Positions 17,605 to 26,012 of a stretch of DNA of 64,000 bases are shown here, piece by piece. Numbering within the stretch: position 1 is the first letter of the stretch; each line of letters starts with the position of its first letter. The notes beneath the pieces are model-generated. The model was not told the origin of the DNA. It searched no databases and saw only the letters and a list, made by a program, of their open reading frames with translations. Origin of the DNA: DASZUK01 sp963844575. GTDB lineage: Bacteria > Actinomycetota > Acidimicrobiia > Acidimicrobiales > RAAP-2. Made by a program: the position numbers and the translations under genes. Location: positions 744,001 to 808,000 of the forward strand of contig CAWJOU010000005.1 in the NCBI GenBank assembly GCA_963844575.1. The letters are read 5' to 3'.

Positions 17605-19146
17605 GTGTCGTCGTCCCTGTCCTTCGCCACCGTCGGTATCGGCGTCGCCGCAGTCGGCGTGGCCGCTGCCTCCGTCGCCGGCCTGGTCGGAAGGTCGCGA
17701 ACGTCCTCAACCGGGCGCCATGGTGCTCGCTGGGCCCGGCGGAAAGACGTCGGCTCGCTCGTCGCCGGGGGCCGCGAGCCCGGCCGGCTGGTCCTCGGCG
17801 GGATCGCCGGCCGCGGCGATCGTTGCGGGCGGCTGGTGCTGGCCGCGGAGCGGTCCCAGTCGGTGACGGTCGTCGGTCCGACGCAGAGCGGCAAGACGAC
17901 CGGGCTCGCCATCCCGGCCATCCTGGGGTGGGAAGGGCCGGTCGTCGCGGCGAGCGTCAAGACGGATCTGGCCCGCGACACGCTCGACTGGCGCCGCCGG
18001 TGCGGCCGTGTCTGGTGCTTCGACCCCGGCCGGACGACCGGCTTGCCGCCGAGCGAATGGTCGCCGCTGACGGCCGCCCGGACGTGGGCCGGGGCTCGCC
18101 GGGTGGCCGCCGACCTGACCGAGGTGACCCAGGGCGCGACGACGACGGCCGACGGCGAGTTCTGGTACGCCACCGCGGCCAAGCTGCTGGCGCCGTTGCT
18201 CTTCGCCGCGGCCAGCGGTGGCCGGACGATGGCCGACGTCGTCCGGTGGGTCGACACCCAGGAGGTTGCCGAGGTCGCCGAACTGCTCGACGCGGCCGGG
18301 GCGACCCAGGCGCTGCAGGCAGCGCGGGCGACGTGGCAGCGCGACGACCGGCAGCGCAGCTCGGTGTACACGACCGCTGAGACGATCCTCGAACCGTTTG
18401 CCGAGCCCGATGCATCGCCGATCGATGGCGTCGACGGCCGACGCTTCGCCAGCCAGGTCGACCAGATCGATCCCGCCGAGCTGCTGCAGGGATCGCACAC
18501 GCTGTACCTCTGCGCACCGGCCCATGACCAACGCCGGCTGCGTGGCCTGTTCGTCGCGCTCGTCAAGCAGGTTCTCGACGCGGCGTTCAGCCGGTCGTCA
18601 CGGCAAGGCGCGGCGCTCGATCCGCCCCTGCTCGTCGTGCTCGACGAGGCGGCGAACATCGCGCCACTTGCCGAGCTCGACGGGCTCGCCGCGACCTGCG
18701 CCGGGCACGGGGTGCAGCTCCTGACGATCTGGCAGGACCTCGCCCAGGTCACGGCCCGGTACGGCGACCGGGCGGCAACGGTCGTCAACAACCACCGGGC
18801 GAAGGTCTTCCTCTCCGGGACGTCCGATCCCGGCACGCTCGACCGGGCGAGCCACCTCGTCGGCGACGAGGAGCTGCTGGTTCCATCGACGTCGCGGGAC
18901 TCGACCGGTCACCGGACGACGACGACGGCGCCGGTACAGCGGCGACTGCTCCCGCCCGACGCGCTCCGCCGGCTGCCGACCGGGACCGGCGTCCTCGTCT
19001 ACGGCTCACTACCGCCGGTCCGTCTGGCCCTCCGGCCGTGGTGGGAGGACGCAAGACTCCGGGCCAGGGGTGCCCGGCCGCGTGGTGGCTCGGCCGAGCC
19101 GGGCCGTCAGTTCGCCGGGACGGACGGTTACAGTGCGGGACCATGA
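17605..19146 (+). CDS. VirD4/TraG-type coupling protein
   Basis: A 513-residue protein with one N-terminal membrane helix (residues 8-28). It has Walker A GPTQSGKTT (91-99), the SVKTDL motif that follows it in TraG/VirD4 proteins, Walker B LLVVLDEAANIAPL, and TIWQDLAQ. Such hexameric ATPases deliver substrates to a type IV channel. No relaxase lies nearby, so the cargo may be protein or the system may work with a relaxase elsewhere. The GTG start lies 15 nt after the ATPase gene, and the stop overlaps bluB (ATGA). Confidence 0.85.
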   Translation: MSSSLSFATVGIGVAAVGVAAASVAGLVGRSRTSSTGRHGARWARRKDVGSLVAGGREPGRLVLGGIAGRGDRCGRLVLAAERSQSVTVVGPTQSGKTTGLAIPAILGWEGPVVAASVKTDLARDTLDWRRRCGRVWCFDPGRTTGLPPSEWSPLTAARTWAGARRVAADLTEVTQGATTTADGEFWYATAAKLLAPLLFAAASGGRTMADVVRWVDTQEVAEVAELLDAAGATQALQAARATWQRDDRQRSSVYTTAETILEPFAEPDASPIDGVDGRRFASQVDQIDPAELLQGSHTLYLCAPAHDQRRLRGLFVALVKQVLDAAFSRSSRQGAALDPPLLVVLDEAANIAPLAELDGLAATCAGHGVQLLTIWQDLAQVTARYGDRAATVVNNHRAKVFLSGTSDPGTLDRASHLVGDEELLVPSTSRDSTGHRTTTTAPVQRRLLPPDALRRLPTGTGVLVYGSLPPVRLALRPWWEDARLRARGARPRGGSAEPGRQFAGTDGYSAGP

Positions 19147-19853
19147 GCGGTGAGGGCGCGGGCCTGGTCGACGGGGCCGTCGACCCCGAAGGGCCGATGC
19201 CGACGATCGGCCTCTACGAGGCCATCTTCCGCCGACGCGACGTCCGGGCGGAGTTCACCGGCAGCCCGATTCCGCCGGTCGTCCTCCGTCGGATGCTCGA
19301 GGCCGCCCACGCCGCGCCGAGCGTCGGCCTGACGCAGCCGTGGGACTTCGTGCTCGTCACCGACCCGGCGATCCGCCGGGCGTTCTACGACCATGTGCAG
19401 GCGGAGCGGGCGAGCTTCGCCGGGTCGCTGTCGGGGACCGAGGCAGAGCGGTTCGCGGGGATCAAGATCGACGGGATCATGGAAGCGACGCTCTCGGTCG
19501 TCGTCACGTACGACCCGGCCCGAGGGGCGCCGAACGTCCTCGGGCGGAACACCATCCCCGACGTCGGCTTGTACTCGGTCTGCCTGGCCATCGAGAACCT
19601 CTGGCTGGCATCGACCGCCGAGGGCATGGGCATGGGCTGGGTCTCGTTCTACCGGGAGGGCTTCCTTCGGGAACTGCTCGGGATCCCGAGCACGATCCGC
19701 CCGATCGCGTGGCTTTGTCTGGGCCCGGTCTCGCACCTCGAGACCGTGCCGGACCTCGAACGGCACGGCTGGCGGGACCGGGTGCCGCTGACGGCGGCGC
19801 TGCATTACGACCGGTGGGACGAGACGAACGGAGAGAAACCGCATGGGCAGTAA
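19143..19853 (+). CDS. bluB: 5,6-dimethylbenzimidazole synthase
   Basis: A 236-residue nitroreductase-fold flavoenzyme that splits reduced FMN to give the lower base of cobalamin. Matching features are the RRRDVRAEF phosphate-binding start, AAHAAPSVGLTQPWDFVLV, NVLGRNTIPDVGLYSVCLAIENLWLAS and the C-terminal GMGWVSFY segment. ATG 19143 overlaps the coupling-protein stop by 4 nt and the glucokinase start lies inside its 3' end, so it is locked into the operon. No other cobalamin gene and no riboswitch is seen here. Confidence 0.88.
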   Translation: MSGEGAGLVDGAVDPEGPMPTIGLYEAIFRRRDVRAEFTGSPIPPVVLRRMLEAAHAAPSVGLTQPWDFVLVTDPAIRRAFYDHVQAERASFAGSLSGTEAERFAGIKIDGIMEATLSVVVTYDPARGAPNVLGRNTIPDVGLYSVCLAIENLWLASTAEGMGMGWVSFYREGFLRELLGIPSTIRPIAWLCLGPVSHLETVPDLERHGWRDRVPLTAALHYDRWDETNGEKPHGQ

Positions 19854-20745
19854 CGGCAACGGGAAGCCGACGACGGACGGGGGATCGGGGGCGAAAGACG
19901 ACGAACCAGCGGACGGATCGACCCGCGGCGCCGTGGCGACACCCGACGAGGAGGGAGCGGTCACCGCGTCGCCCGAGCGGCCGTACACGCTGGCGATAGA
20001 CATCGGCGGCACCGGTCTGAAGGCCTCCGTGCTCGACGCCACCGGCGCGATGGTGGCCGACCGGGTCCGGGTACCCACGGCGTACCCGCTGCCGCCCACC
20101 GGCGACCGCGGGATGGTGCCGGTGCTCACCAAGCTCGTCGCGTCGCTCCCCGAGGCTGATCGAGTGTCGGCCGGCTTCCCGGGGATGGTCCGGCACGGTC
20201 ACATCTTGAGCGCCCCGCACTTCGTGACCGAGTCCGGACCGGGATCCGATGCCGACCCGAAGCTCGTCAAGGCGTGGACACGGTTCGATCTGGCCGGCGC
20301 GCTGTCCGAGGCGATCGGCAAGCCGGCCCGGGTGGCGAACGACGCCGACGTGCAGGGCCTCGCCGTCGTCTCTGGCAAAGGACTCGAGCTCGTCCTCACG
20401 CTCGGCACCGGGTTCGGGACGGCCATTTTTCTCGACGATCAGCTCCTGCCGCACCTCGAGCTGGCCCACCAGCCGTTCCGCAAGGGCGAGACGTACAACG
20501 ACCAGCTCGGTGAGCGGACGCGCAAAGAGATCGGTGACCACCGGTGGAACCGCCGGGTCCGCAAGGCCGCGGCCCAACTCGACCAACTGCTCTTCTTCGA
20601 CCACCTGTACCTCGGCGGCGGCAATGCCCGCCGTGTCGTCCGCGACGATCTCGGCGAGCTGCTCGAACGGACGACCGTCGTCGACAACTCCGCCGGCATC
20701 CTCGGCGGGATCAAGCTCTGGACCGGCAACCACCTCGGCCTGTAG
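19843..20745 (+). CDS. ppgK: Polyphosphate glucokinase (ROK family)
   Basis: A 300-residue protein that phosphorylates glucose using polyphosphate or ATP. An acidic disordered N-terminal ~45 residues precede the phosphate-binding AIDIGGTGLKASVLD. LTLGTGFGTAIFLDDQLLPHLELAH and the basic segment RKEIGDHRWNRRVRKAA are typical of PpgK, and LYLGGGNARRV closes the ROK fold. ATG 19843 overlaps bluB by 11 nt. It is the last gene of the run that began with the secretion-like genes. Confidence 0.92.
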   Translation: MGSNGNGKPTTDGGSGAKDDEPADGSTRGAVATPDEEGAVTASPERPYTLAIDIGGTGLKASVLDATGAMVADRVRVPTAYPLPPTGDRGMVPVLTKLVASLPEADRVSAGFPGMVRHGHILSAPHFVTESGPGSDADPKLVKAWTRFDLAGALSEAIGKPARVANDADVQGLAVVSGKGLELVLTLGTGFGTAIFLDDQLLPHLELAHQPFRKGETYNDQLGERTRKEIGDHRWNRRVRKAAAQLDQLLFFDHLYLGGGNARRVVRDDLGELLERTTVVDNSAGILGGIKLWTGNHLGL

Positions 20746-20944
20746 GGCGCGGCGGCCGTCGACGGTCGGTGCTGCGGGGTACTGAGGGTGGCGGAGTTGA
20801 AGCGGGCTCGGCGATCGACGCGGCCAAGCGCGGCTATCGGGGACGGTTAGTCGGACCGGGTAGCATGGTGTTTTCCGGGGTGCGGCATCCGTGCGGGCCT
20901 CGTCCCGGTGGTCGAACCGAACGGTCGGCCCAGACGCACGGCCG

Positions 20945-21018
20945 GCGCTCGTAGCTCAACGGACTAGAGCATCTGACTACGGATCAGAAGGTTGGGGGTT
21001 CGAATCCCTCCGAGCGCG
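20945..21018 (+). tRNA. tRNA-Arg (ACG)
   Basis: A 74-nt cloverleaf: acceptor GCGCTCG/CGAGCGC, anticodon stem TCTGA/TCAGA with loop CTACGGA (anticodon ACG), T arm GGGGG/CCCTC (one G-T pair), T loop TTCGAAT. CCA is not encoded. A decayed integrase follows about 140 bp downstream, so this tRNA is a likely integration site. Confidence 0.95.
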
Positions 21019-21156
21019 CCGAGTAAGTCCAGTTCAGAGGCACAAAGTACCTGGACTGTGAGAACCCCTCCCCTCCCCGTGCTACTCCGGCGTGACTCTT
21101 TTCAACGAAGAGGGGCAGCGTTCGGGGAGTCGAGCGGCGGGGGAAGAAGGTCGGCC

Positions 21157-21505
21157 ATGGGTGGCCACGTCCGGCAGCGGGAGACGGATGGGAACTGCGG
21201 GCGTACGTCGGCCGGCTGGCGTCGCCGGAGCTGTCGCCGACGACGGCCCGGGGCTACCGGTGGATCGTCGACACGTACGTGCTGCCGACGTTGGGCAAGG
21301 TGCCGTTGGCGCGGCTGCGGCCAGCGCAGCTGGACACGTTCTACGCGCACCTCCGGGACAAGGGCGGGGCGAACGGTAGGCCGCTGTCGCCGGCGACGGT
21401 GCGGCAGGTGCACACGATCGTCCGGAAGGCACTGAACCAGGCGGTGCGGTGGGGCTGGGTGGCGACGAACCCGGCGATGCAGGCGCCGCCGCCGCGGGTC
21501 CCCCT
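21157..21505 (+). pseudogene. Tyrosine integrase remnant next to tRNA-Arg
   Basis: ATG 21157 opens MGGHVRQRETDG, a normal integrase N-terminus. The continuation, ELRAYVGRLASPELSPTTARG, is read one frame over from about 21192. It proceeds through a recognisable core-binding domain (VLPTLGKVPLARLRPAQLD, LSPATVRQVHTIVRKALNQA, WGWVATNPA) and stops matching near 21505. The arm-type domain is shortened, so an internal deletion is likely, and the whole catalytic domain with the R-H-R-Y residues is missing. Three lesions show that the gene is dead. Confidence 0.75.
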
Positions 21506-21556
21506 CGGAGTTGAACCCAGGGGCATCAAAGTTCGGCTGGGAGGACGGAGAGCGGC

Positions 21557-23119
21557 TCAGGGGAGTCGGAGTTTGATCCCCGCCGCCTCGGCGAGACCGG
21601 GGTCCGTGTAGGCATCGAGCCTGCGAAGAATCTCGTCGGAGCCCTCGAACGTGGACCAGTCCACGGCCCCGGTCCACTTCTGCGCGAACTGGAGAACGGA
21701 GACGAGCGTCTCACCCCTCCCATTCCCGTTGCTCACCCCGGCGAGGCCGGCGAGGTAGTTGTTCCGGTACACGGTCGGAATGACGATTCTTACCTGACCA
21801 GCGGCCGACAGTGCACCGTTGCTCACGAGTCTGGCCACGCGACCGTTCCCGTCGTCGAACGGATGGACCTCGGTAACGAGCAGCATGAGGGCGACGGCCC
21901 GATGGAACGGGTCGGTGATCGGAGCAAAGATGTCGAAGCCACGGCGCAGCGTTCCCGGTACCAGGTCAGGATGAACGAACGCATACCCTCCGGCGTAGTT
22001 CTGCTCCGTCTTGAACTCGCCAGGATGTTTGTCTGGCCGCGCAGCCATCAACACCCGATGATGGGCACGGAGCAGTGTGATCAGCTCGTCGCTGCTGGCC
22101 GGAGTCATGCTCCGGGCGACGGGGTCGGACACGATCCGGTACGTCGCGGCGACGTCGTGGGCGTCGGCCGGACGACCAGGTGGTATCTCACCGTCGATCG
22201 CAATCTTCCGAGCTTCCTCGACACCAAATTCGGTGCCTTCGATGAAGTTGGAGAAGTAGCCCTCGAAGAAGGGTTCCCACGCCCACCGGTCAGGGGAGCC
22301 AAGCGTCGGACGGGGCTCCGGCGCCGTGTCACCGAGCAGGTCGGCGAGCGCCCGGAACATCGAGAGTCGGTGCTCGTCGTAGGGTTCTCCTGCCAGCCGG
22401 GCGATGAGCCGTTCGGACGTGAGCTTCGTCCCGGAGAAGGTCCCAAGGACGGCGACGAGTCGGTCCCGGACCACCTTCACCGGTCCTGGCGGAAGGCTCG
22501 CGGCGATCAGGTCGAGCTGGCTCAGGACGTTCTGTACCGCCCCAGCGCCGCCTCGTCGGGCAATGTCATCGATCCGGTCTTCCACCGCCGCGGTTCCGGC
22601 CCACCTCGTTGGTCGATCTCTGGGCGGCCGGCCGGAGGCGCTGACGTTCTCAACCAGCCGACGCGCCGGACCGGACAGGTAGAGGCCGTCCGGCATCGGC
22701 ATGTCACCCGGCAACTGACCTGGGCCGGTGCGGGGGGAGATGGTCACTCCAGGGAGGACGAGATCGGACAGGCGTCGAGGAGCGGGGTGCGCAATGAATA
22801 TCCAGTGGTCGACCGGTTCGCCACCGGCGAGAGCGGTGCGGTCACACAAGACGGCGCCTGGCCAGAAGGCCGAGATGATCCCGGTGCGGTGGTGCCGGAC
22901 GGCGTGTTCGGTCGGGATGGTCGCGCCCACGATGTACACGCCGGGAGCCGCCCGGAAGGCCGTTCCCGCCTTGGCTTGACGGGAGAGCCCGGCTTTGTTC
23001 CGGTCGGTCGCGATCTGAAGGCGACCTGCAGGGTGTTCCAACTTGGGACCCACAACCGGGGCGCGCTTATCCGGCCCGCCACCCGTGGTATTGGCAACTG
23101 TAGAAGGCCTATCAGTCAC
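21557..23119 (-). CDS. Fic-domain AMP-transferase with AbiEi-like N-terminal region
   Basis: A 520-residue protein. The C-terminal half is a Fic domain with the full active-site motif H419-PFDDGNGR427, which transfers AMP or another phosphate-bearing group to target proteins. An inhibitory helix motif S290-NFI-E294-G295 lies N-terminal to it, as in self-inhibited class II Fic enzymes. Residues 30-160 resemble AbiEi-type regulator proteins (FRAAPGVYIVG, GAVLCDRTALAGG, DGLYLSGPARRLVEN). The GTG 23119 start lacks a ribosome site; TATAGT about 20 bp upstream may give a very short leader. It points toward the integrase remnant and probably belongs to the same island. Confidence 0.8.
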   Translation of the reverse strand: MTDRPSTVANTTGGGPDKRAPVVGPKLEHPAGRLQIATDRNKAGLSRQAKAGTAFRAAPGVYIVGATIPTEHAVRHHRTGIISAFWPGAVLCDRTALAGGEPVDHWIFIAHPAPRRLSDLVLPGVTISPRTGPGQLPGDMPMPDGLYLSGPARRLVENVSASGRPPRDRPTRWAGTAAVEDRIDDIARRGGAGAVQNVLSQLDLIAASLPPGPVKVVRDRLVAVLGTFSGTKLTSERLIARLAGEPYDEHRLSMFRALADLLGDTAPEPRPTLGSPDRWAWEPFFEGYFSNFIEGTEFGVEEARKIAIDGEIPPGRPADAHDVAATYRIVSDPVARSMTPASSDELITLLRAHHRVLMAARPDKHPGEFKTEQNYAGGYAFVHPDLVPGTLRRGFDIFAPITDPFHRAVALMLLVTEVHPFDDGNGRVARLVSNGALSAAGQVRIVIPTVYRNNYLAGLAGVSNGNGRGETLVSVLQFAQKWTGAVDWSTFEGSDEILRRLDAYTDPGLAEAAGIKLRLP

Positions 23120-23343
23120 AGAAGCAACTATAGACAGTAAATGATCGTCGAGAGCGCCTTTTGCAACGACAGAACGATTATCAGGCCGGAACGGCCCAGT
23201 ACAGCAACTCGAGGTGCAAAATACGAGGGTCTGAACAACCGTAAGCCTAAAATCTTCTCTCCTGGGGTTCGGCGTCCGCTGTAGCTGTCAGAGCGGCCCC
23301 CCGACTCGGTCGATGCCTCGGGCCACCGCCTGCGAACCCCTGA
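23120..23343. other. AT-richer gap upstream of fic
   Basis: Base composition falls here compared with the surrounding genome, consistent with foreign DNA. It holds the likely promoter of the fic gene (TATAGT on the minus strand near 23130) and leads into the broken nucleotidyltransferase. No intact gene is seen. Confidence 0.4.
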
Positions 23344-23556
23344 TCACGAAGGCTCGCCCACCTGTTCGTCGCTCGGATAGTGGGAAACCCGGTCAACTTC
23401 GTGGTCGTGGTCGTGGGCGTGGTCGTGGTCGTGGTCGTGGGCGAAGACGAGGTGCCCGGACTGCTCGGAGGCCGCCAGCGGCTGTGGCGGGAGATCGCCG
23501 AGACCGGGATCGTGCTCATCGGGCCCGGCCTGGCCGAACTGGGGACGGCGACCTGA
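23344..23556 (+). pseudogene. MNT-type antitoxin nucleotidyltransferase, C-terminal remnant
   Basis: In the frame ending at TGA 23554-23556 the translation gives NPVNF, a valine run, GEDEVPGLLGGRQRLWREIAETGIVLIGPGLAELG. This resembles the C-terminal part of MNT nucleotidyltransferases paired with HEPN toxins. The frame is closed by a stop at 23341 and no GSxxRG/DxD core is found, so the catalytic half is lost. A GTGGTC hexamer expansion has turned a short valine stretch into a long one. The stop overlaps the HEPN start (TGATG). Confidence 0.55.
23401..23442 (+). repeat. GTGGTC hexamer expansion
   Basis: Seven 6-bp units, five GTGGTC and two variant GTGGGC, occupy 23401-23442 and encode alternating V-V with two glycines. 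There are no spacers, so this is a slippage-type expansion and not CRISPR. Confidence 0.85.
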
Positions 23557-23795
23557 TGGTGGCCCCGTCGAGCCACGACCCGGAGCATGGGCAGGCTGCA
23601 GGACATGTAGAGAGGGTCGGAGGTGACGACAGTCGGCAGGCGGCTCGTCAGCTTCGGCAACTCCTCCCACTCGAGAACCGGGCCGAGTACGACCCGTCGC
23701 CCACCTCGGAAGCCGAGGCCCGAAGCGCCCACCGGGCGGCGGAGCGGATTGTCACCATCGCACGGCGGGTGGTCGGGCCGGCCCACAGCGACTAG
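23556..23795 (+). CDS. HEPN-domain toxin-like protein, short
   Basis: ATG 23556 overlaps the remnant antitoxin stop. The 79-residue product has a HEPN-like helix pair: RQAARQLRQLLPLENRAEYDPSP then AEARSAHRAAERIVTIARRVV. HEPN toxins are RNases or targets of AMPylation by their MNT partner. This copy lacks the N-terminal helices of a full HEPN domain (about 120-140 residues) and the RX4-6H active-site motif is not clear, so it may be a truncated relic. Confidence 0.5.
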   Translation: MVAPSSHDPEHGQAAGHVERVGGDDSRQAARQLRQLLPLENRAEYDPSPTSEAEARSAHRAAERIVTIARRVVGPAHSD

Positions 23796-24307
23796 ACGTC
23801 GCTCCACGGAGAGCGTGCCGACAACCTCAATCTGGTAAACGTCCGGGTTGCGGATGCACTGGTGTAGTGCCAAGTGCGCCACAGTGATGTAAGCGGAACC
23901 TGTCGACGTCCTGACATCGGACACCGGGTTGCGGCAATGGTCCGCGTCATGACGCAGTAGTCCGCGTCGGCGGACGGAACCGCCCTACTCGCTCGGCGGG
24001 TCGGGATCCCACGCCGGTAGCGCCTGACCCCCTGTGGGCAGCCCTTGCCATCGACTCCGCGTCGCGTCGCGCCATCTCACGGCAAAGGAAAACCGTCAGC
24101 GGCGCCACCGCTGAAGAGCACTCTCACACTTCTTGCAGAAAAGGACCGATTTTCCGTCGGGCCACGTTGATCTTCTATTTCGCCTCGACAATTGATTGTC
24201 TGATGGCGATGTGAGGAGGGTCCAGTCGCCGCATCTGTCTGGCCCGTTCCAATAGGAAATCAAGAAATCCGCAGGACGGGCATGGTGTCAACGAATTGGG
24301 TGTCGAG
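23796..24307. other. Gap between toxin relic and desaturase, no gene seen
   Basis: About 510 bp with mixed composition. Short frames occur on both strands but none has a known family, a good ribosome site or coding bias. I see no tRNA, no clear terminator and no insertion-sequence ends. It is probably worn-down island DNA. Confidence 0.4.
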
Positions 24308-25264
24308 ATGACGACGACGAGTACGGGAAGACTGCCTCGGGGATACGAAGAATCGTCTGAGACCATCCAACTGAAATCGGTGATGGAGAGGACGACATCG
24401 GTCAAGTCCGTCAGCCTGTTGGTCGTCGACCAGTTCCTCGTGCTCGCGTCGTGCATCGGTCTCGCGTACCTCTGGCTCGACGACCGGGTGTACGCGCTGG
24501 TGTTCGCGGTGCCGCTGCTCCTCGTCATCGCTCGGAGCCTTCGGGCGACCGAGATGCTGACGCACGAGGCGTCGCACCACAACCTCTGTCGGAAGTCGGC
24601 CGCCGTCAACGACGGTCTGGCCAACGTCCTGGCGGCCATACCGGTCGGATCGACTGTCGCCCGGTACCGGGCGTCGCACCTGGTGAACCACCACGGCAAA
24701 TTCGCCAGCGACCGCGATCCCTGCCTCGAGCGGTTCGTCACAGCGAGCTTCGCCGAGCTCCCGCTCGACCGCGGCTATGGCGCGTTCGCCCTGGCGGTCG
24801 CGACCCGGCTCCCGCGGTACTCGGTCAACTGGTGGAAGGGCGTCGGGTCGGACAAGCGGAACCTGCTCTTCACGATCCTGTGGCACGCCGTCGTCTGGGC
24901 GTCGATCGGCTTGGTCATCGGATGGCCGGTGACGATAGTGGCGTTGTTGACGTGGCTCCTGGCATTTTCGGCGCTGCTGCCGGCGATCAGATTGGTCGGC
25001 GAGAGCGAGGAGCACGACTATGCAGCCTCTAGTGAGTTCTACGGAACCTATTCGTCCCTCGGTCGTCTCCAACGAGTCGTGTTCCATCCCCACGGTGATG
25101 GTTACCATGCGGAGCACCACCGTTACCCGAGAGTGCCCCATCACAACCTCCGCCAGACGCGGCGGCAGCTGCTCGACCTCGACCAGTCGTGGCAGCTGGC
25201 TCCCGTCCGATACCGCGTCGTGACGTACACCCGTCCCGCCGGACAGGCGGTCGTCTCGGTCTAG
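24308..25264 (+). CDS. Fatty acid desaturase / hydroxylase family membrane protein
   Basis: A 318-residue integral membrane di-iron enzyme with three histidine boxes: HEASHH (first), HLVNHHGKF (second) and HAEHHRYP (third). Two pairs of membrane helices separate the boxes, as in acyl-lipid desaturases and sterol or carotenoid hydroxylases. ATG 24308 is used; a TTG four codons upstream is a weaker alternative. The leader is long and without a clear promoter. The substrate cannot be told from sequence. Confidence 0.85.
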   Translation: MTTTSTGRLPRGYEESSETIQLKSVMERTTSVKSVSLLVVDQFLVLASCIGLAYLWLDDRVYALVFAVPLLLVIARSLRATEMLTHEASHHNLCRKSAAVNDGLANVLAAIPVGSTVARYRASHLVNHHGKFASDRDPCLERFVTASFAELPLDRGYGAFALAVATRLPRYSVNWWKGVGSDKRNLLFTILWHAVVWASIGLVIGWPVTIVALLTWLLAFSALLPAIRLVGESEEHDYAASSEFYGTYSSLGRLQRVVFHPHGDGYHAEHHRYPRVPHHNLRQTRRQLLDLDQSWQLAPVRYRVVTYTRPAGQAVVSV

Positions 25265-25304
25265 GATTTCGACCTATCAGGGTCGGAACGGATACGGGGG
25301 GACC

Positions 25305-26012
25305 ATGCATGCCGAGGCGTCGTACCCGGTGTCGGTAACCATCGACGACGCGGTGCGGGAGCGGCATCCCGACGTCCGGGTCCGTGGCTTTGCTGTCGCC
25401 GGCCTCTTGGCCGCCCCGCCCCGCCTCGACATCCCGTCGCCGGCGGACGTCGCCCAGGCGGCCGCCGCCCGATTTCCGCCGGGAGCCGAGATCATCGAGG
25501 ACCCGATCCTCCGGGGCTGGCGGGAAGCGTTCCGCCAGTCCGGTCTCCGGCCGTCCCGCTACCGCTCGAGCGTCGAGGCCCTTGTCCGCCGGGTCGTGCG
25601 GGGCGAGGACGTCCTCACCGCGACACCGGTCGTCCGGCTGTACTGTGCCCTGTCCGTCATCCACGTCAGCCCGCTCGGCGCGTACGACCTCGACCGTCTC
25701 GGCCCCGACCCGATCGAGCTCCGTTTCGCCCGTCCGGCGTCGGATCATTTCGAACCGATCGGCGGCGACGCCTCGGACATGCCGCTCCGGCCGGACGTCG
25801 CCGTCTACGCGGTCGGCGACCGTGTCGTCTGCTACTCGTACAACTACCGCGACGCCAAAGGGCCGTCGGTGGACGAGCAGACCGACCGAGCGCTCTTCCT
25901 CGGCGAGGCGGTAACTGCGGCGCAGCACGACGCGCTCGACCGGGCGTTGGACGATCTCGGTCGTCGACTGCTCGACGCCGGGGCATCGACGATCGCTGAC
26001 GTCACCGCGTAA
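25305..26012 (+). CDS. Stand-alone B3/B4 tRNA-editing-like domain protein
   Basis: A 235-residue protein resembling the B3/B4 domain of phenylalanyl-tRNA synthetase beta chain, which hydrolyses mischarged Tyr-tRNA-Phe. Recognisable parts are GWREAFRQSGLRPSRYRSSVEALVRRV, NxS-like IHVSPLGAYDLDRLG, and the strand-rich AVYAVGDRVVCYSYNYRDAKG. Free-standing copies are common in bacteria and are assumed to bind or edit aminoacyl-tRNA or amino acids. It ends at the convergent GntR gene with no gap. Confidence 0.8.
   Translation: MHAEASYPVSVTIDDAVRERHPDVRVRGFAVAGLLAAPPRLDIPSPADVAQAAAARFPPGAEIIEDPILRGWREAFRQSGLRPSRYRSSVEALVRRVVRGEDVLTATPVVRLYCALSVIHVSPLGAYDLDRLGPDPIELRFARPASDHFEPIGGDASDMPLRPDVAVYAVGDRVVCYSYNYRDAKGPSVDEQTDRALFLGEAVTAAQHDALDRALDDLGRRLLDAGASTIADVTA

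Noticed and set aside
19000..19142. Cobalamin riboswitch before bluB
   Set aside because: bluB starts inside the coupling-protein stop codon, leaving no leader, and no B12-box-like sequence was seen.
23401..23442. CRISPR-like array
   Set aside because: The units are contiguous hexamers without spacers.
23247..23924. Minus-strand frame of 225 codons over the toxin-antitoxin relic
   Set aside because: It shows no known motif, reads the hexamer as a threonine run, and conflicts with clear HEPN and MNT similarity on the other strand.
21018..24307. Second attachment site copy of the tRNA-Arg 3' end
   Set aside because: I looked for the T-arm and acceptor sequence downstream and found no convincing copy in the window.
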